From JAWKZG01 sp041396125 (GTDB lineage: Bacteria > Pseudomonadota > Gammaproteobacteria > Competibacterales > Competibacteraceae): a stretch of 64,000 nucleotides of DNA. Below are positions 1 to 8,969 of this stretch, piece by piece. The notes beneath the pieces are model-generated. The model saw only the letters and a list, made by a program, of their open reading frames with translations, searched no databases and was not told the DNA's origin. How positions within the stretch are numbered: position 1 is the first letter of the stretch; each line of letters starts with the position of its first letter. The position numbers and the translations under genes were made by a program. The stretch covers positions 62,001 through 126,000 of the forward strand of contig JAWKZG010000009.1 in the NCBI GenBank assembly GCA_041396125.1, read 5' to 3'.

Positions 1-39
1 GGTATAGCACTATTTTCTCTATGGACAAGGAGAATGACC

Positions 40-1200
40 ATGTCTGAAAAACCGAAATCGCTGACCCGACAGGTTAGTGAGTTAAGCTCTCGACTCGATA
101 AACTTGAAGCATCACTCGGTAAATCCAAAGGCGTCTCGGGCAAAGGGACTTACGACGAAGAACCGCAACACTTCTGCGCCCTGCCGGAGGTGCCGGAACG
201 GCAGTTTGACGCGACGATCTCGCCCTTCCGGGAACGCCTCATACGCTACATCGGTAAAAAATGGGTAAACGGCACCAAGTTGCGTTATTACTTTTTTGAC
301 AGTGGCTCGTATGCCGGTGCGAGCGAACAGAAAGAGCTGGTGCGGGAAGGTTTTGGCGTCTGGGCAGACCTCGGTATCGGTATCAGTTTCGAGGAAATCA
401 CCGATATCAGCGAGGCCGAAGTACGCATTGGCTTTTTGCGCGGCGATGGTGCCTGGTCGTATGTGGGCCGCGATGTGATCGATATTCCCGGCCAGCAGGA
501 GCGCACCATGAACTTCGGCTGGGACCTGACCCAGGACCCGCGCGGCGTGGACACCCCGGTGCATGAAATCGGTCATACCCTGGGCTTCCCGCATGAGCAT
601 CAAAATCCGTTCTCCGGCATCGTGTGGGACGAAGACGCGGTGTATGACTATTTTGGCGGCCCGCCGAATAACTGGCCGCGCTCGACGACTTTTCACAATG
701 TGCTGCGCAAGCTGTCGCCGAGCATGGTCGAAGGTTCTAATTGGGACCCGGATTCGATCATGCATTATGGCTTTCCGGCCGGTCTGATTATCCAGCCGGA
801 GCAGTACCGCGATGGCCTGCGCCCTGCCCTGGGCCTGTCACAGCATGATATCGACGAGGTACGGCGTTTTTATCCGCCGCTCAATGATGACAAGAATCTG
901 GTACTGCGGCCGTTTCAATCGCAAACCCTTGCACTGGCACCAGCCGAGCAGAAGAACTTCACGATTGAACCGCAGGAAACACGCGACTATACGATACAAA
1001 CGTTTGGTCGCTCGGATACTGTTATGGTCTTGTTCGAAGACCAGAATGGCGATCTGAAATTCGTGGCGGGCGACGACGACAGCGGCACCAGCCTGAACGC
1101 CCGGATCACCGTGCGTCTTTATCAGGGCCGGCGCTATATTCTGCGTATCCGCTTGTATTTCAATTTCGCCAGCGGCGAAACGGCGGTCATGCTCTGGTAA
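40..1200 (+). CDS. Astacin-like (M12A) zinc metalloprotease with C-terminal PPC-like domain
   Basis: Predicted zinc endopeptidase. The astacin zinc signature HEIGHTLGFPHEH lies at residues 175-187 (ligands His175, His179, His185, catalytic Glu176), and the Met-turn SIMHY is around Met241. The last ~100 residues resemble a PPC (bacterial pre-peptidase C-terminal) beta domain. The N-terminus has a short predicted coiled coil (residues ~8-28) and no classical signal peptide, so the export route is unclear. Two in-frame ATGs exist at 34 and 40. AAGGAG at 27-32 sits 1 nt from the first and 7 nt from the second, so I chose 40. It appears monocistronic. The family call is firm; the substrate is unknown. 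Confidence 0.85.
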   Translation: MSEKPKSLTRQVSELSSRLDKLEASLGKSKGVSGKGTYDEEPQHFCALPEVPERQFDATISPFRERLIRYIGKKWVNGTKLRYYFFDSGSYAGASEQKELVREGFGVWADLGIGISFEEITDISEAEVRIGFLRGDGAWSYVGRDVIDIPGQQERTMNFGWDLTQDPRGVDTPVHEIGHTLGFPHEHQNPFSGIVWDEDAVYDYFGGPPNNWPRSTTFHNVLRKLSPSMVEGSNWDPDSIMHYGFPAGLIIQPEQYRDGLRPALGLSQHDIDEVRRFYPPLNDDKNLVLRPFQSQTLALAPAEQKNFTIEPQETRDYTIQTFGRSDTVMVLFEDQNGDLKFVAGDDDSGTSLNARITVRLYQGRRYILRIRLYFNFASGETAVMLW

Positions 1201-1241
1201 ATAAGCAACTTCGTTGGCATGGCGTAAGCTGGTCAAGCAGC

Positions 1242-1330
1242 GGCTGGCAGGGTGTCGTCTTGTAAAAAGATGATCTTGCACTATCCTCATCAGGATAGTC
1301 AGATACTAGCCATTCACTACCCTGCCAGCC
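1242..1330. repeat. Nested inverted-repeat structure in the protease/helicase gap
   Basis: A perfect 12-bp inverted repeat GGCTGGCAGGGT (1242-1253) / ACCCTGCCAGCC (1319-1330) encloses a second perfect hairpin, ACTATCCT-CATC-AGGATAGT (1280-1299). It fills most of the gap between two same-strand genes. It could be a terminator or RNA structure, or a very small mobile repeat. There is no T-run after it, so a simple intrinsic terminator is not the best reading. Confidence 0.5.
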
Positions 1331-1387
1331 ACGGGTAAAGTATCTTGAGCTGGTCAGCCTCAGCACGTCTGCAATGAAGAGTATGCG

Positions 1388-3238
1388 ATGCCCTATTCCA
1401 ACGAACCCCCACGCTATGCCACTCTCAATCAAGCCCTGCAAAACAGCACCGCCGATTGGTTGAAACGAATTGCCACACCCCTGAGCGATGAAAAACCGCC
1501 CACCCGCAAGGCCGATGTGATCGCCTTCATTGAACGCCAGTTGGCAGGCGATAAACTGCGTGCGATTTGGCAGCGCCTGGACAAAACCCAGCAAGCGGCA
1601 GTAGCCGAGGCCGTCCACGGCAACGAACCGATTTACCGGGCTGATCAGTTTGCCGCCAAGTACGGCGAACTGCCCGACTGGGGTATTCGGGAAAAATACT
1701 GGTCCGGCATCAAAAAGCCCTCGTTATTGGGGGTGTTTTTTTTCGATAATATTATGCCTCAGGATATCCGCGACCGGCTGGCGGTTTTTGTACCCAAACC
1801 GCCGAAAACCGAATTACGCACGGTGGATGAACCACCGGAAACGGTAGCGCAGTCATTCCATGTCTGGACCGCCGGGTCAAATCACGCCTCGATTATCACC
1901 GAGGACATCCCGCTGACACGCTTCGATACCGAGCACGCAGCGATGCAGGATCTGCAAGCAGTGTTGCAGCTAATCGACACCGGCAAGCTGGCGGTCAGTG
2001 ATAAAACCCGCTTGCCTGGTAAAGCCGCTATCAAAACGATTAGCGCGCTGCTGTTCAACGGCGATTTCTACGACAACAGCCCACCGCCAAGCCAACACCT
2101 CCCTTGCAAGGACGAGATCGGGCCGATCCGGGCCTTTGCCTGGCCTCTGCTGGTGCAGGCGGGAGGACTCGCCGCCTTGAACGGCAAAACGCTGGCGCTC
2201 ACCAACGCCGGTCGCAAAGCACTGGGCGAGCCACCCGAGAAAGTCTTGTGCGCGCTGTGGAATAAATGGCAGAAAACCACCTTGCTGGACGAGCTTAGCC
2301 GCATCGATTGCATCAAGGGACAGGGCGGCAAAGGCAAGCGTGGGCTGACCGCTGTCAAAGGCCGCCGGCAAGCCATTCAGACCGCCTTGAAAAGCTGCGA
2401 ACCGGAGCGTTGGATCGCCGTGAACGATTTTTTCCGCTATATGATTGCCAGCGGTATCGAGTTCGAGATCACCCGCAACCTCTGGACGCTCTATATCGCC
2501 GACCCCAACTACGGCAATCTGGGCGATGCCGGCGTTAACAACTGGATAATTCTGCAGGCTCGTTATGTCTTGTGTCTGCTGTTCGAATACGCCGCCACGC
2601 TGGGGCTGATCGATGTCGCTTTTATACGTCCACACAGCGCCCGCAATGATTATGTCGACCTCTGGGGCGCAGACAATCTGGATTTCTTCAGCCGCTACGA
2701 CGGACTCCTGTATTTCCGCCTGACGCCACTCGGTGCCTATTGTCTGGGATTGCGCGACAGTTATCAGCCGAGTATGCCGGTAACCCGGGCGCGGTTGCGG
2801 GTTCTGCCGAATCTGGATGTGGTCGTCGCCGGCAGAGCACTCAGCCCAGCGGATGAGTTATTGCTGAACAGTTTTATGCGCCGCAAAAGCGATGCGGTCT
2901 GGCATCTGGATCGGGACAGTCTGCTGGCAGCCGTGGAAAACGGACGCGATCTGACAATCTTGCGCGATTTTCTGGCCGCGAGCAGCGACGATCTCCTGCC
3001 CGGCAACGTCGAGCAATTTCTGGACGATATCGCACAGCGCACCCGACAGTTGCAGGACAAAGGCATGGCCCGTCTGATCGAGTGTGCCGATCCGGCGCTG
3101 GCGGCACTGCTCGCCAATGACTCCCGCACCAAACGCTATTGCCTGCTCGCCGGCGAGCGCCATCTGGCCGTTTTCGCTGATGATGAAACCCGCTTTCGCA
3201 GTGCCTTGCGCAAGCTCGGCTATAGCTTGCCCAAGTGA
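1388..3238 (+). CDS. XPB/Ssl2-like helicase-associated protein (helicase partner)
   Basis: A 616-residue protein without helicase motifs of its own. Its last third (from about residue 465) resembles the XPB/Ssl2-like N-terminal 'Helicase_C_3' domain found in bacterial proteins encoded beside XPB-type helicases. The rest is helical with no motif I recognise. Its stop codon overlaps the ATG of the helicase gene by one base (TGATG at 3236-3240), so the two are translationally coupled and probably work as a complex. This recalls the archaeal XPB-Bax1 pairing in layout, but I see no evident Bax1 nuclease residues. The role in DNA repair is inferred from the partner. Confidence 0.7.
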   Translation: MPYSNEPPRYATLNQALQNSTADWLKRIATPLSDEKPPTRKADVIAFIERQLAGDKLRAIWQRLDKTQQAAVAEAVHGNEPIYRADQFAAKYGELPDWGIREKYWSGIKKPSLLGVFFFDNIMPQDIRDRLAVFVPKPPKTELRTVDEPPETVAQSFHVWTAGSNHASIITEDIPLTRFDTEHAAMQDLQAVLQLIDTGKLAVSDKTRLPGKAAIKTISALLFNGDFYDNSPPPSQHLPCKDEIGPIRAFAWPLLVQAGGLAALNGKTLALTNAGRKALGEPPEKVLCALWNKWQKTTLLDELSRIDCIKGQGGKGKRGLTAVKGRRQAIQTALKSCEPERWIAVNDFFRYMIASGIEFEITRNLWTLYIADPNYGNLGDAGVNNWIILQARYVLCLLFEYAATLGLIDVAFIRPHSARNDYVDLWGADNLDFFSRYDGLLYFRLTPLGAYCLGLRDSYQPSMPVTRARLRVLPNLDVVVAGRALSPADELLLNSFMRRKSDAVWHLDRDSLLAAVENGRDLTILRDFLAASSDDLLPGNVEQFLDDIAQRTRQLQDKGMARLIECADPALAALLANDSRTKRYCLLAGERHLAVFADDETRFRSALRKLGYSLPK

Positions 3239-4914
3239 TGGCCGACGCCTATATCGCCGACAATCCGCTGATCGTCCAGAGTGACCGCACCATTTTGCTG
3301 GAAGTGCATTCCCCGCGGGCCGATGCCGCGCGCGACGCCATTGCGCCCTTTGCCGAGCTGATCAAAAGTCCGGAGCATATCCATAGCTACCGGATCACAC
3401 CCTTAAGCGTCTGGAACGCACGGGCTGCGGGTTTAGCCGTGGCGACCATGATCGCCGCACTGAACGATTACGCCAAATATCCGATCCCGGACAGTATCGC
3501 GCAGGACATCGAGACGCTGGGCCAACGTTACGGCCTGACGGTCATCGAACGGGCAGAACAGGCTTTACTGCTGCAGGTAGCAGACCCGCCGCTGGCAGAA
3601 TTACTGCTTCGCGACCGCCGCGTCTCACCGTTCCTGGGTGAGCGTCTGGCCAGCACACAGTTTCGGATCGATGCCGGCCACCGTGGTGTCCTTAAACAAG
3701 CCTTGCTGGCCGTGGGCTACCCGGCGGAGGATGTAGCGGGCTACGTCGAAGGAGAACCGCTGGCGCTGCGTTTACGCAACACCAGTCGCGCCGGTCAGGC
3801 GTTTTCTTTGCGCGATTACCAGCGCGCTGCTGCCGATAGTTTTCATCAGGCGGGACGCGCGCAAGGTGGCAGCGGCGTGATTGTATTACCCTGCGGGGCC
3901 GGTAAGACCCTGGTCGGCATGGCGGCGATGGCGGCGCTGCAAGAGAGCACGCTGGTCCTGACCAGCAGTCTGACCTCGGTACGGCAATGGCGGCACGAAT
4001 TGCTGGACAAGACCGATCTGGCAGAAAATGACATCGCCGAATACAGCGGCCAGACCAAGGCAACCGGGCCGGTCACACTCAGCACGTACCAGATTCTGAC
4101 CTACCGCCCCAGCCGGCAGCAGGACTTCGTGCATTTTTCCCTGTTTCATGCCCGCCGCTGGGGACTCATTATCTACGATGAAGTACATTTGCTGCCCGCA
4201 CCGGTGTTTCGCGTGACAGCTGAATTGCAAGCCCGCCGGCGTTTGGGCCTGACCGCCACGCTGATCCGCGAAGACGGTCGTGAAGGCGATGTGTTCGCTT
4301 TAATCGGCCCCAAACGCTACGACGTACCCTGGCGTGAACTGGAAGCACAGGGCTATATCGCCACGGCGTATTGCACCGAGCTGCGACTGGCACAGGACAG
4401 CGCACGACAAATGGAATACGCCCTGGCCCCGCGCCGGCAGCAGTTTCGCATCGCGGCGGAGAATCCTCGCAAATGCGAGGTAGTGCTCGATCTGTTGCAG
4501 CAGGAAGCCGGTCACCGCGTGCTGGTCATCGGCGAATACATCGCCCAGCTGGAAGAACTGGCCCGGCTGACCGGCCTGCCACTGATCACCGGCAAAACCC
4601 GCCAGGATGAACGCGACCGGCTGTATCAGGCGTTTCGCGATGATGAGCTGCACGGTTTGATTTTATCGCGAGTCGGCAATTTCGCACTGGATTTGCCAGA
4701 TGCCGACGTGCTGATCCAGGTCTCCGGCAAGTTTGGCTCCCGCCAGGAAGAGGCACAACGCCTGGGGCGTATTTTGCGGCCCAAGCGCGACGGTGCCGGG
4801 GCACGTTTTTACACACTGGTCTCCTTGCGAACCTGCGAGGAGGAGTTTGCCCGGCATCGCCAGTTGTTTTTAACCGAGCAAGGTTACCAGTATCAGGTTG
4901 AAATACTGGATTAG
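3238..4914 (+). CDS. XPB-type DNA repair helicase (SF2)
   Basis: SF2 ATP-dependent DNA translocase of the XPB family. Walker A is CGAGKT with Lys223, the Walker B/DExH box is DEVH at 314-317, and motif VI contains QRLGRILRPK near residue 508, where the arginine finger is expected. The N-terminal ~180 residues form the damage-recognition-like region seen in bacterial XPB proteins. An ATG at 3238 overlaps the preceding stop. A GTG at 3235 is also in frame, but the coupled ATG is preferred. At 558 residues it matches bacterial XPB length. Likely role is unwinding or remodelling DNA in repair; whether it acts in excision repair here is not shown. Confidence 0.85.
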   Translation: MADAYIADNPLIVQSDRTILLEVHSPRADAARDAIAPFAELIKSPEHIHSYRITPLSVWNARAAGLAVATMIAALNDYAKYPIPDSIAQDIETLGQRYGLTVIERAEQALLLQVADPPLAELLLRDRRVSPFLGERLASTQFRIDAGHRGVLKQALLAVGYPAEDVAGYVEGEPLALRLRNTSRAGQAFSLRDYQRAAADSFHQAGRAQGGSGVIVLPCGAGKTLVGMAAMAALQESTLVLTSSLTSVRQWRHELLDKTDLAENDIAEYSGQTKATGPVTLSTYQILTYRPSRQQDFVHFSLFHARRWGLIIYDEVHLLPAPVFRVTAELQARRRLGLTATLIREDGREGDVFALIGPKRYDVPWRELEAQGYIATAYCTELRLAQDSARQMEYALAPRRQQFRIAAENPRKCEVVLDLLQQEAGHRVLVIGEYIAQLEELARLTGLPLITGKTRQDERDRLYQAFRDDELHGLILSRVGNFALDLPDADVLIQVSGKFGSRQEEAQRLGRILRPKRDGAGARFYTLVSLRTCEEEFARHRQLFLTEQGYQYQVEILD

Positions 4915-4999
4915 CAGACTGGCACCGCAAATGCTGCGCCACGATAAGCATTGTTGACAGGTTCCAGGCAGGAACTTACTCTGCCATCGGTTCTACCCG

Positions 5000-5028
5000 A
5001 ACGCCGGATCTATAGCAGTACCGGCGTT
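5000..5028 (+). terminator. Possible stem-loop downstream of the helicase gene
   Basis: AACGCCGG (5000-5007) pairs perfectly with CCGGCGTT (5021-5028) across a 13-nt loop, about 85 bp after the helicase stop. It is followed by TTTGAATG and later TATTTTAATG rather than a clean U-tract, so termination is only plausible. Confidence 0.35.
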
Positions 5029-5138
5029 TGAATGTGTCCCTATTTTAATGTAACAACACCCGACGGTGATCAAGCCCGGTCACTGAGCGTGTTCTATTAC
5101 GGTCCTTATTCTGATCCACACCCTGGAGGATATAAACA

Positions 5139-5843
5139 ATGAACGTAGCAGGTAAAAAAGCCATTGTATTTGGTGGCACATCCGGTATCGGCCTTGCCAC
5201 CACGAAACAGCTCGCTGCCCTTGGCGCCGAAGTCATTGCTGTCAGCCGTAATCCGGAAAAAGCCGGCCCGGTGCCCGCAGGTGTCACCCTGAAGCAATGC
5301 GACGTGCGGGATCGCGACGCGCTGGCAAAATTGTTCCAGGAATCCGCTCCATTCGACATTCTGGTCAGTGCGGCAACTGGCGGCTCGCGTGCTATCGGAC
5401 CGTTCCTGGAGATGGATATGGACGGCTATCAGGCTTCTTTCGACAAGCTGTGGGGCTATGCCAATGTGGTACGTTTTGGCACCAAGCACATGAGCGAAGA
5501 TGGCACCATCGTACTGGTCAGCGGCTCGCCGGCCCGCAAAGCCAAGCCGGGGCAGGTTTCCCTGTCGTCGGTCGGTGGCGCAGTGGAAGCGATGGTCAAA
5601 GCCGTAGCACCCGAAATCGTGCCACGCCGCCTGAATGTGGTATCACCGGGTGTGATTGACACTCCAATGGTGTCACTGCAAGGCGAAGCGCGGAAAGCAC
5701 AGTACGAGAAAATGACCGCCGGTAACCTGATTCCCCGCCCCGGCACCCCGGATGAAGTGGCGCAAGGCATTCTGTTCATGATCCAGAATGATTTCGTCAC
5801 CGGCACCATCCTGGACGTAGACGGCGGCTGGCTGCTGTCCTGA
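5139..5843 (+). CDS. Atypical short-chain dehydrogenase/reductase (SDR) family protein
   Basis: Rossmann-fold SDR of 234 residues with the nucleotide-binding GGTSGIG at residues 12-18 and the family C-terminal pattern (VVSPGVIDTPM, then DVDGGW). The usual catalytic Tyr-x-x-x-Lys appears to be absent: the matching stretch reads LSSVGGAVEAM, placing Leu and Gly where Tyr and Lys are expected. It may use another mechanism or act as a non-canonical reductase. GGAGG lies 9 nt upstream of the ATG. It is a single gene that converges on the CRISPR operon. Family assignment is secure; substrate is unknown. Confidence 0.75.
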   Translation: MNVAGKKAIVFGGTSGIGLATTKQLAALGAEVIAVSRNPEKAGPVPAGVTLKQCDVRDRDALAKLFQESAPFDILVSAATGGSRAIGPFLEMDMDGYQASFDKLWGYANVVRFGTKHMSEDGTIVLVSGSPARKAKPGQVSLSSVGGAVEAMVKAVAPEIVPRRLNVVSPGVIDTPMVSLQGEARKAQYEKMTAGNLIPRPGTPDEVAQGILFMIQNDFVTGTILDVDGGWLLS

Positions 5844-5852
5844 TCACCTCCG

Positions 5853-5887
5853 GCCCGACCTGATACGGTAGTTAGCTGAGGTCGGGC
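5853..5887. terminator. Probable shared stem-loop between convergent SDR and csx2 genes
   Basis: GCCCGACCT (5853-5861) pairs perfectly with AGGTCGGGC (5879-5887) in the short gap between two convergent genes. Position suits a bidirectional terminator, though no strong T-run follows on either side. Confidence 0.45.
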
Positions 5888-5958
5888 TGGCAATAATTCA
5901 GAGCATACCTTGAGCGGCGTCTATGCTTGTAGCGTTGCTCAGGGAATTAGTAATGTGT

Positions 5959-7167
5959 TCAGGTTTCCGGCTCAGCCGGCAGCAAGCTATCGAGGCAGTC
6001 TGACAGCGCCGTCCGCAGATTGTCCGGACTGGCCAGAGCGCGCTGCTCATCACCACGAATGGCCTGATCGCCGTGCGCAAGTTTATTGCGCAAACTCCGC
6101 AGCAGAATGTACTGCTTATACTCGGCGTTCCTGACACTCTCTTCATATTCTTTCTTAATTTTTTGTCGAATATCGGGGTTTTCAGCATTGCTCCTGCCTT
6201 GCTGTTGACACAAGCGGGTAATAAACGCCTCGAACGCGAAGATGGCGCAACGCAGATAATCGCCGTGCGCGAGGTAACTCCGCGCCAGCGATCGTTGCCG
6301 CTGATAAAGATGGTTCTCATGGCACCAGTCAATGCGCTCGCGCAGGGTGGGTTCAAATAAACTGGCGACATCGTCCGCTGCAATGCAGTCCAGCGATGTT
6401 TCAAAGTCACGCAGCTTGCCGCGCGCCTGACCGGGACGCATGATGCGTTCGAAAAAAGCGGCTTCTTCCAGCGCCTTGGCTGACGGTCCGAGCGTGGTGC
6501 CCAGCAAGTCACGGAAAACGCCGTAATCACCGTCTTTATCGAAGGTGTGCAACGCACCCACCCAGTCAGCAATCGACAGCAATCCTTTCAGATCCATCAC
6601 CGGCGTAATGCCATTGCGGGTCAGGTCCAGCGCCCCGTAGTAAATACCCTGAATATGAACCTGGCGCGCTTTACGCAAATACAGTGCACTCATCTGAGCC
6701 AGCATCGGCAAATGGCGCAAACCATGCGTCACATCCAGCGAGACCTGACTGCCGGGTTCAATATCGTCCGCCATATGACGCAAAATGGCGATCTGCTCAG
6801 CGCTATTCCGGCCATACGGTATCAGCCGCAAGCGAATCTCGGTTTCAAGCTGAGCCGCCAGCACAGCGGCCAACCGGTCAAGCTGCTGCTGGCTGGTAGC
6901 ATCCGCGCTGGCAGCATCAATCAGTTCTTCCAGCAATGCATCGTGCGCATCTCCCGGCAGCAGTGTTTCCAGCAGCACATCCCACATGCTGCCACTGGTG
7001 CCCAGAATGACCAGCCGATCAGGCTTGATATGATCCAGCAAAGCCGCTGCGAAAAATTCAGCGGGTGCGCCAGGGCCATTACCAAAATCATAGCGGGCTG
7101 ACCGGTAGCGCTTACTGCGTTCATAGACTGAGCTGCCGCCCAGTAGCGATAACTGTACATGCGGCAT
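5959..7167 (-). CDS. csx2: Csx2/TM1812-family CARF-HEPN ribonuclease of type III CRISPR
   Basis: A 402-residue ancillary effector. The N-terminal half is a CARF-type sensor domain (VILGTSGSMWD near residue 55 and a second conserved strand DVTHGLRHLP near 175), expected to bind cyclic oligoadenylate. The C-terminal half is a HEPN domain with the RNase motif RNKLAH (Arg360, His365). Proteins of this family cut RNA non-specifically once activated. It is the last gene of the csm operon; its ATG overlaps the csx16 stop by one base (TAATG). The acceptor ring size (cA4 or cA6) cannot be read from the sequence. Csx1-like naming is an alternative. Confidence 0.85.
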   Translation of the reverse strand: MPHVQLSLLGGSSVYERSKRYRSARYDFGNGPGAPAEFFAAALLDHIKPDRLVILGTSGSMWDVLLETLLPGDAHDALLEELIDAASADATSQQQLDRLAAVLAAQLETEIRLRLIPYGRNSAEQIAILRHMADDIEPGSQVSLDVTHGLRHLPMLAQMSALYLRKARQVHIQGIYYGALDLTRNGITPVMDLKGLLSIADWVGALHTFDKDGDYGVFRDLLGTTLGPSAKALEEAAFFERIMRPGQARGKLRDFETSLDCIAADDVASLFEPTLRERIDWCHENHLYQRQRSLARSYLAHGDYLRCAIFAFEAFITRLCQQQGRSNAENPDIRQKIKKEYEESVRNAEYKQYILLRSLRNKLAHGDQAIRGDEQRALASPDNLRTALSDCLDSLLPAEPET

Positions 7168-7469
7168 TATCCGGACTCCTTCAATCGTGTTACCTGATAG
7201 GCTTCCAGGCGAGCCCCGAACGCGTCCAGTTCAGCCGCGCTGAGTTCGGCCCCGCGCCGCTGGGGCGGAATCTCTACTGACAAGTGCAGATACTGCCCGC
7301 CGCGCGCACACACCTGCGCCGCCAGATGCACCGGTAAAGTGCCCAGCACGATATCTCCCGGCTGCACAGATTCCACTTCAAAGTGGTCAATAACCTGATC
7401 GATTTCGATGCCCTGCTGCGCAGCCCATGCGCGAGCACCAGAGTGACGAGTGATGAAATAAGTGGTCAT
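7167..7469 (-). CDS. csx16: Csx16 family CRISPR accessory protein, probable ring nuclease
   Basis: A 100-residue protein matching the Csx16 (VVA1548) family pattern: N-terminal YFITRHSGARAWAAQQGI, central GDIVLGTLPVHLAAQVC, then the ELS helix. Recent work, as I recall it, assigns Csx15, Csx16 and Csx20 to cyclic-oligoadenylate ring nucleases, which would switch off CARF effectors. It lies between csm5 (39-nt gap) and csx2 (1-base overlap), so off-switch and effector are translated together. Family is confident; the ring nuclease role rests on my recollection of family studies, not on residues I can verify here. Confidence 0.8.
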   Translation of the reverse strand: MTTYFITRHSGARAWAAQQGIEIDQVIDHFEVESVQPGDIVLGTLPVHLAAQVCARGGQYLHLSVEIPPQRRGAELSAAELDAFGARLEAYQVTRLKESG

Positions 7470-7508
7470 GGTTCAGCCGTTTGATGGCGATCAAAGATAC
7501 GTCTTGAT

Positions 7509-8969
7509 TTACGGTTGTTCTTGGTAGATGAGCACAGCTTTTTTAGCCGCTTTACCCGGCGGGTTTTCCCACCAGCCTTTTTCCTGCCACCGGCTGCGAA
7601 TGTCCGCCAGCGCCGCCTGCTTTAACTCGGCATCCTCTAGCGCTTGCCAGGCCTTCGCCAGCTGTTGGCCTCGCAGCACTTCGTCCAATTGACTGTTATT
7701 TTGCTTTCGGATTTGCTCCATTTGCTGTTCGACCCAAGGATGGCTTGGTTTCGCCTCGATTATCGTAGGTTCAGGAGAACGTCTTTGGAGAAACTCATCA
7801 CGCCAGGGCATCAGTTTGACCCAGCCCAATGGTAGACAAGGCACGCCTTGCACGACTAAGCGACGGGTTTTGGGGAAATCAGAAGCCTTTTCTTTTCCAA
7901 GTTTATAAAGCTTGCGCATGTCACCGGCGGTTTTTTCATCCTGCCAGTCGCCTGTCATGCCACGCCAACCACTGCCCCAGGCCAGACGCAAATAAGCCGC
8001 CCCCTGCGCTTGCTCAATCAGATTCAGCATGTTCTTACATTGCTGCCTAGGTTTGTCTTGCTGGTACTGATCGAAAAAAGCGATTTCGCGTTGCAATAGA
8101 TGCCGAGCATGCTGGTTAAGCCGTGCTGCGAGACTGGGGAAATCCTTTGGTAGAAGCTCGCTGGAATGACTTGGCGCTCGCCAGCGCTGCGGATCGCTCA
8201 ACAGAAAATGATCCCATTGCAAAACCACGGACCCTAGACTGCCAGGCACCAGTGTTTCAACATGGAAACTGCTGGTATCAGTCCATTTGCCGACGCTTTT
8301 TTTACTGGCCATATCACGCCAGGCGGCTCTTTCCTTACCCCCCCATTTAACGATATTCAGCCAGCGGATGTCGGCCAGCTTTAAATCGGCCTGCTGAAAT
8401 CCCGCATCGCTGACATGCAGGGCGCGCAACAAGTCACGGTTTGGGTTAGCATCAAAGACGTGCTTGAGAAGATCGTTAGCAGCAAACCCCTGGCGTCTCT
8501 CAGATAGCGATCTTTTTGTCGGATCGCGCCGATCAGGAATCTCACGAGGCAGCTTTCTTTGGTAGCTTTGTACATCCTGCCTACGCAACCATTCCGCCAT
8601 AAGTGCCGTACGAATAGCCCCTTTTAGTGAACTCCCTGGCACATAAGGACGCAGCATAGCGTCTTTGATATGCTCGCGCAGCGTTTGCGGGACTGTTGCC
8701 ACTTTCCCGCCCAAAGGCGGTAACGGATATCCATGGTACGCCTGCGCGAGCTGTACCAGGTCACCTAAATTCGCCGTGCCTTGCAACACGGTATCCAATG
8801 CGGCATTGCCTGATGCAATGGCTTCGAACGTACTGCTTTGATCGACGACAAATGGCTGGCCGCCTTTATCGACATAATCCAAATTCAGATACAGCTCTTG
8901 CCCGGAACCAATATGCACCGGCGTTAGCACCTCCAGTGCTAATTTTATGGTCTGGTTAGCACCTTTCAT
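7509..8969 (-). CDS. csm5: Csm5, type III-A RAMP subunit
   Basis: RAMP-fold protein of 486 residues with the Csm5 opening ALEVLTPVHIGSGQE and the conserved YVPGSSLKGAIRTAL segment near residue 110. Csm5 caps the 3' end of the crRNA in the Csm complex and helps crRNA maturation. The ATG overlaps the csm4 stop (ATGA, 8966-8969), so the two are coupled. It is somewhat longer than many Csm5 proteins, with a charged C-terminal extension. Confidence 0.88.
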   Translation of the reverse strand: MKGANQTIKLALEVLTPVHIGSGQELYLNLDYVDKGGQPFVVDQSSTFEAIASGNAALDTVLQGTANLGDLVQLAQAYHGYPLPPLGGKVATVPQTLREHIKDAMLRPYVPGSSLKGAIRTALMAEWLRRQDVQSYQRKLPREIPDRRDPTKRSLSERRQGFAANDLLKHVFDANPNRDLLRALHVSDAGFQQADLKLADIRWLNIVKWGGKERAAWRDMASKKSVGKWTDTSSFHVETLVPGSLGSVVLQWDHFLLSDPQRWRAPSHSSELLPKDFPSLAARLNQHARHLLQREIAFFDQYQQDKPRQQCKNMLNLIEQAQGAAYLRLAWGSGWRGMTGDWQDEKTAGDMRKLYKLGKEKASDFPKTRRLVVQGVPCLPLGWVKLMPWRDEFLQRRSPEPTIIEAKPSHPWVEQQMEQIRKQNNSQLDEVLRGQQLAKAWQALEDAELKQAALADIRSRWQEKGWWENPPGKAAKKAVLIYQEQP

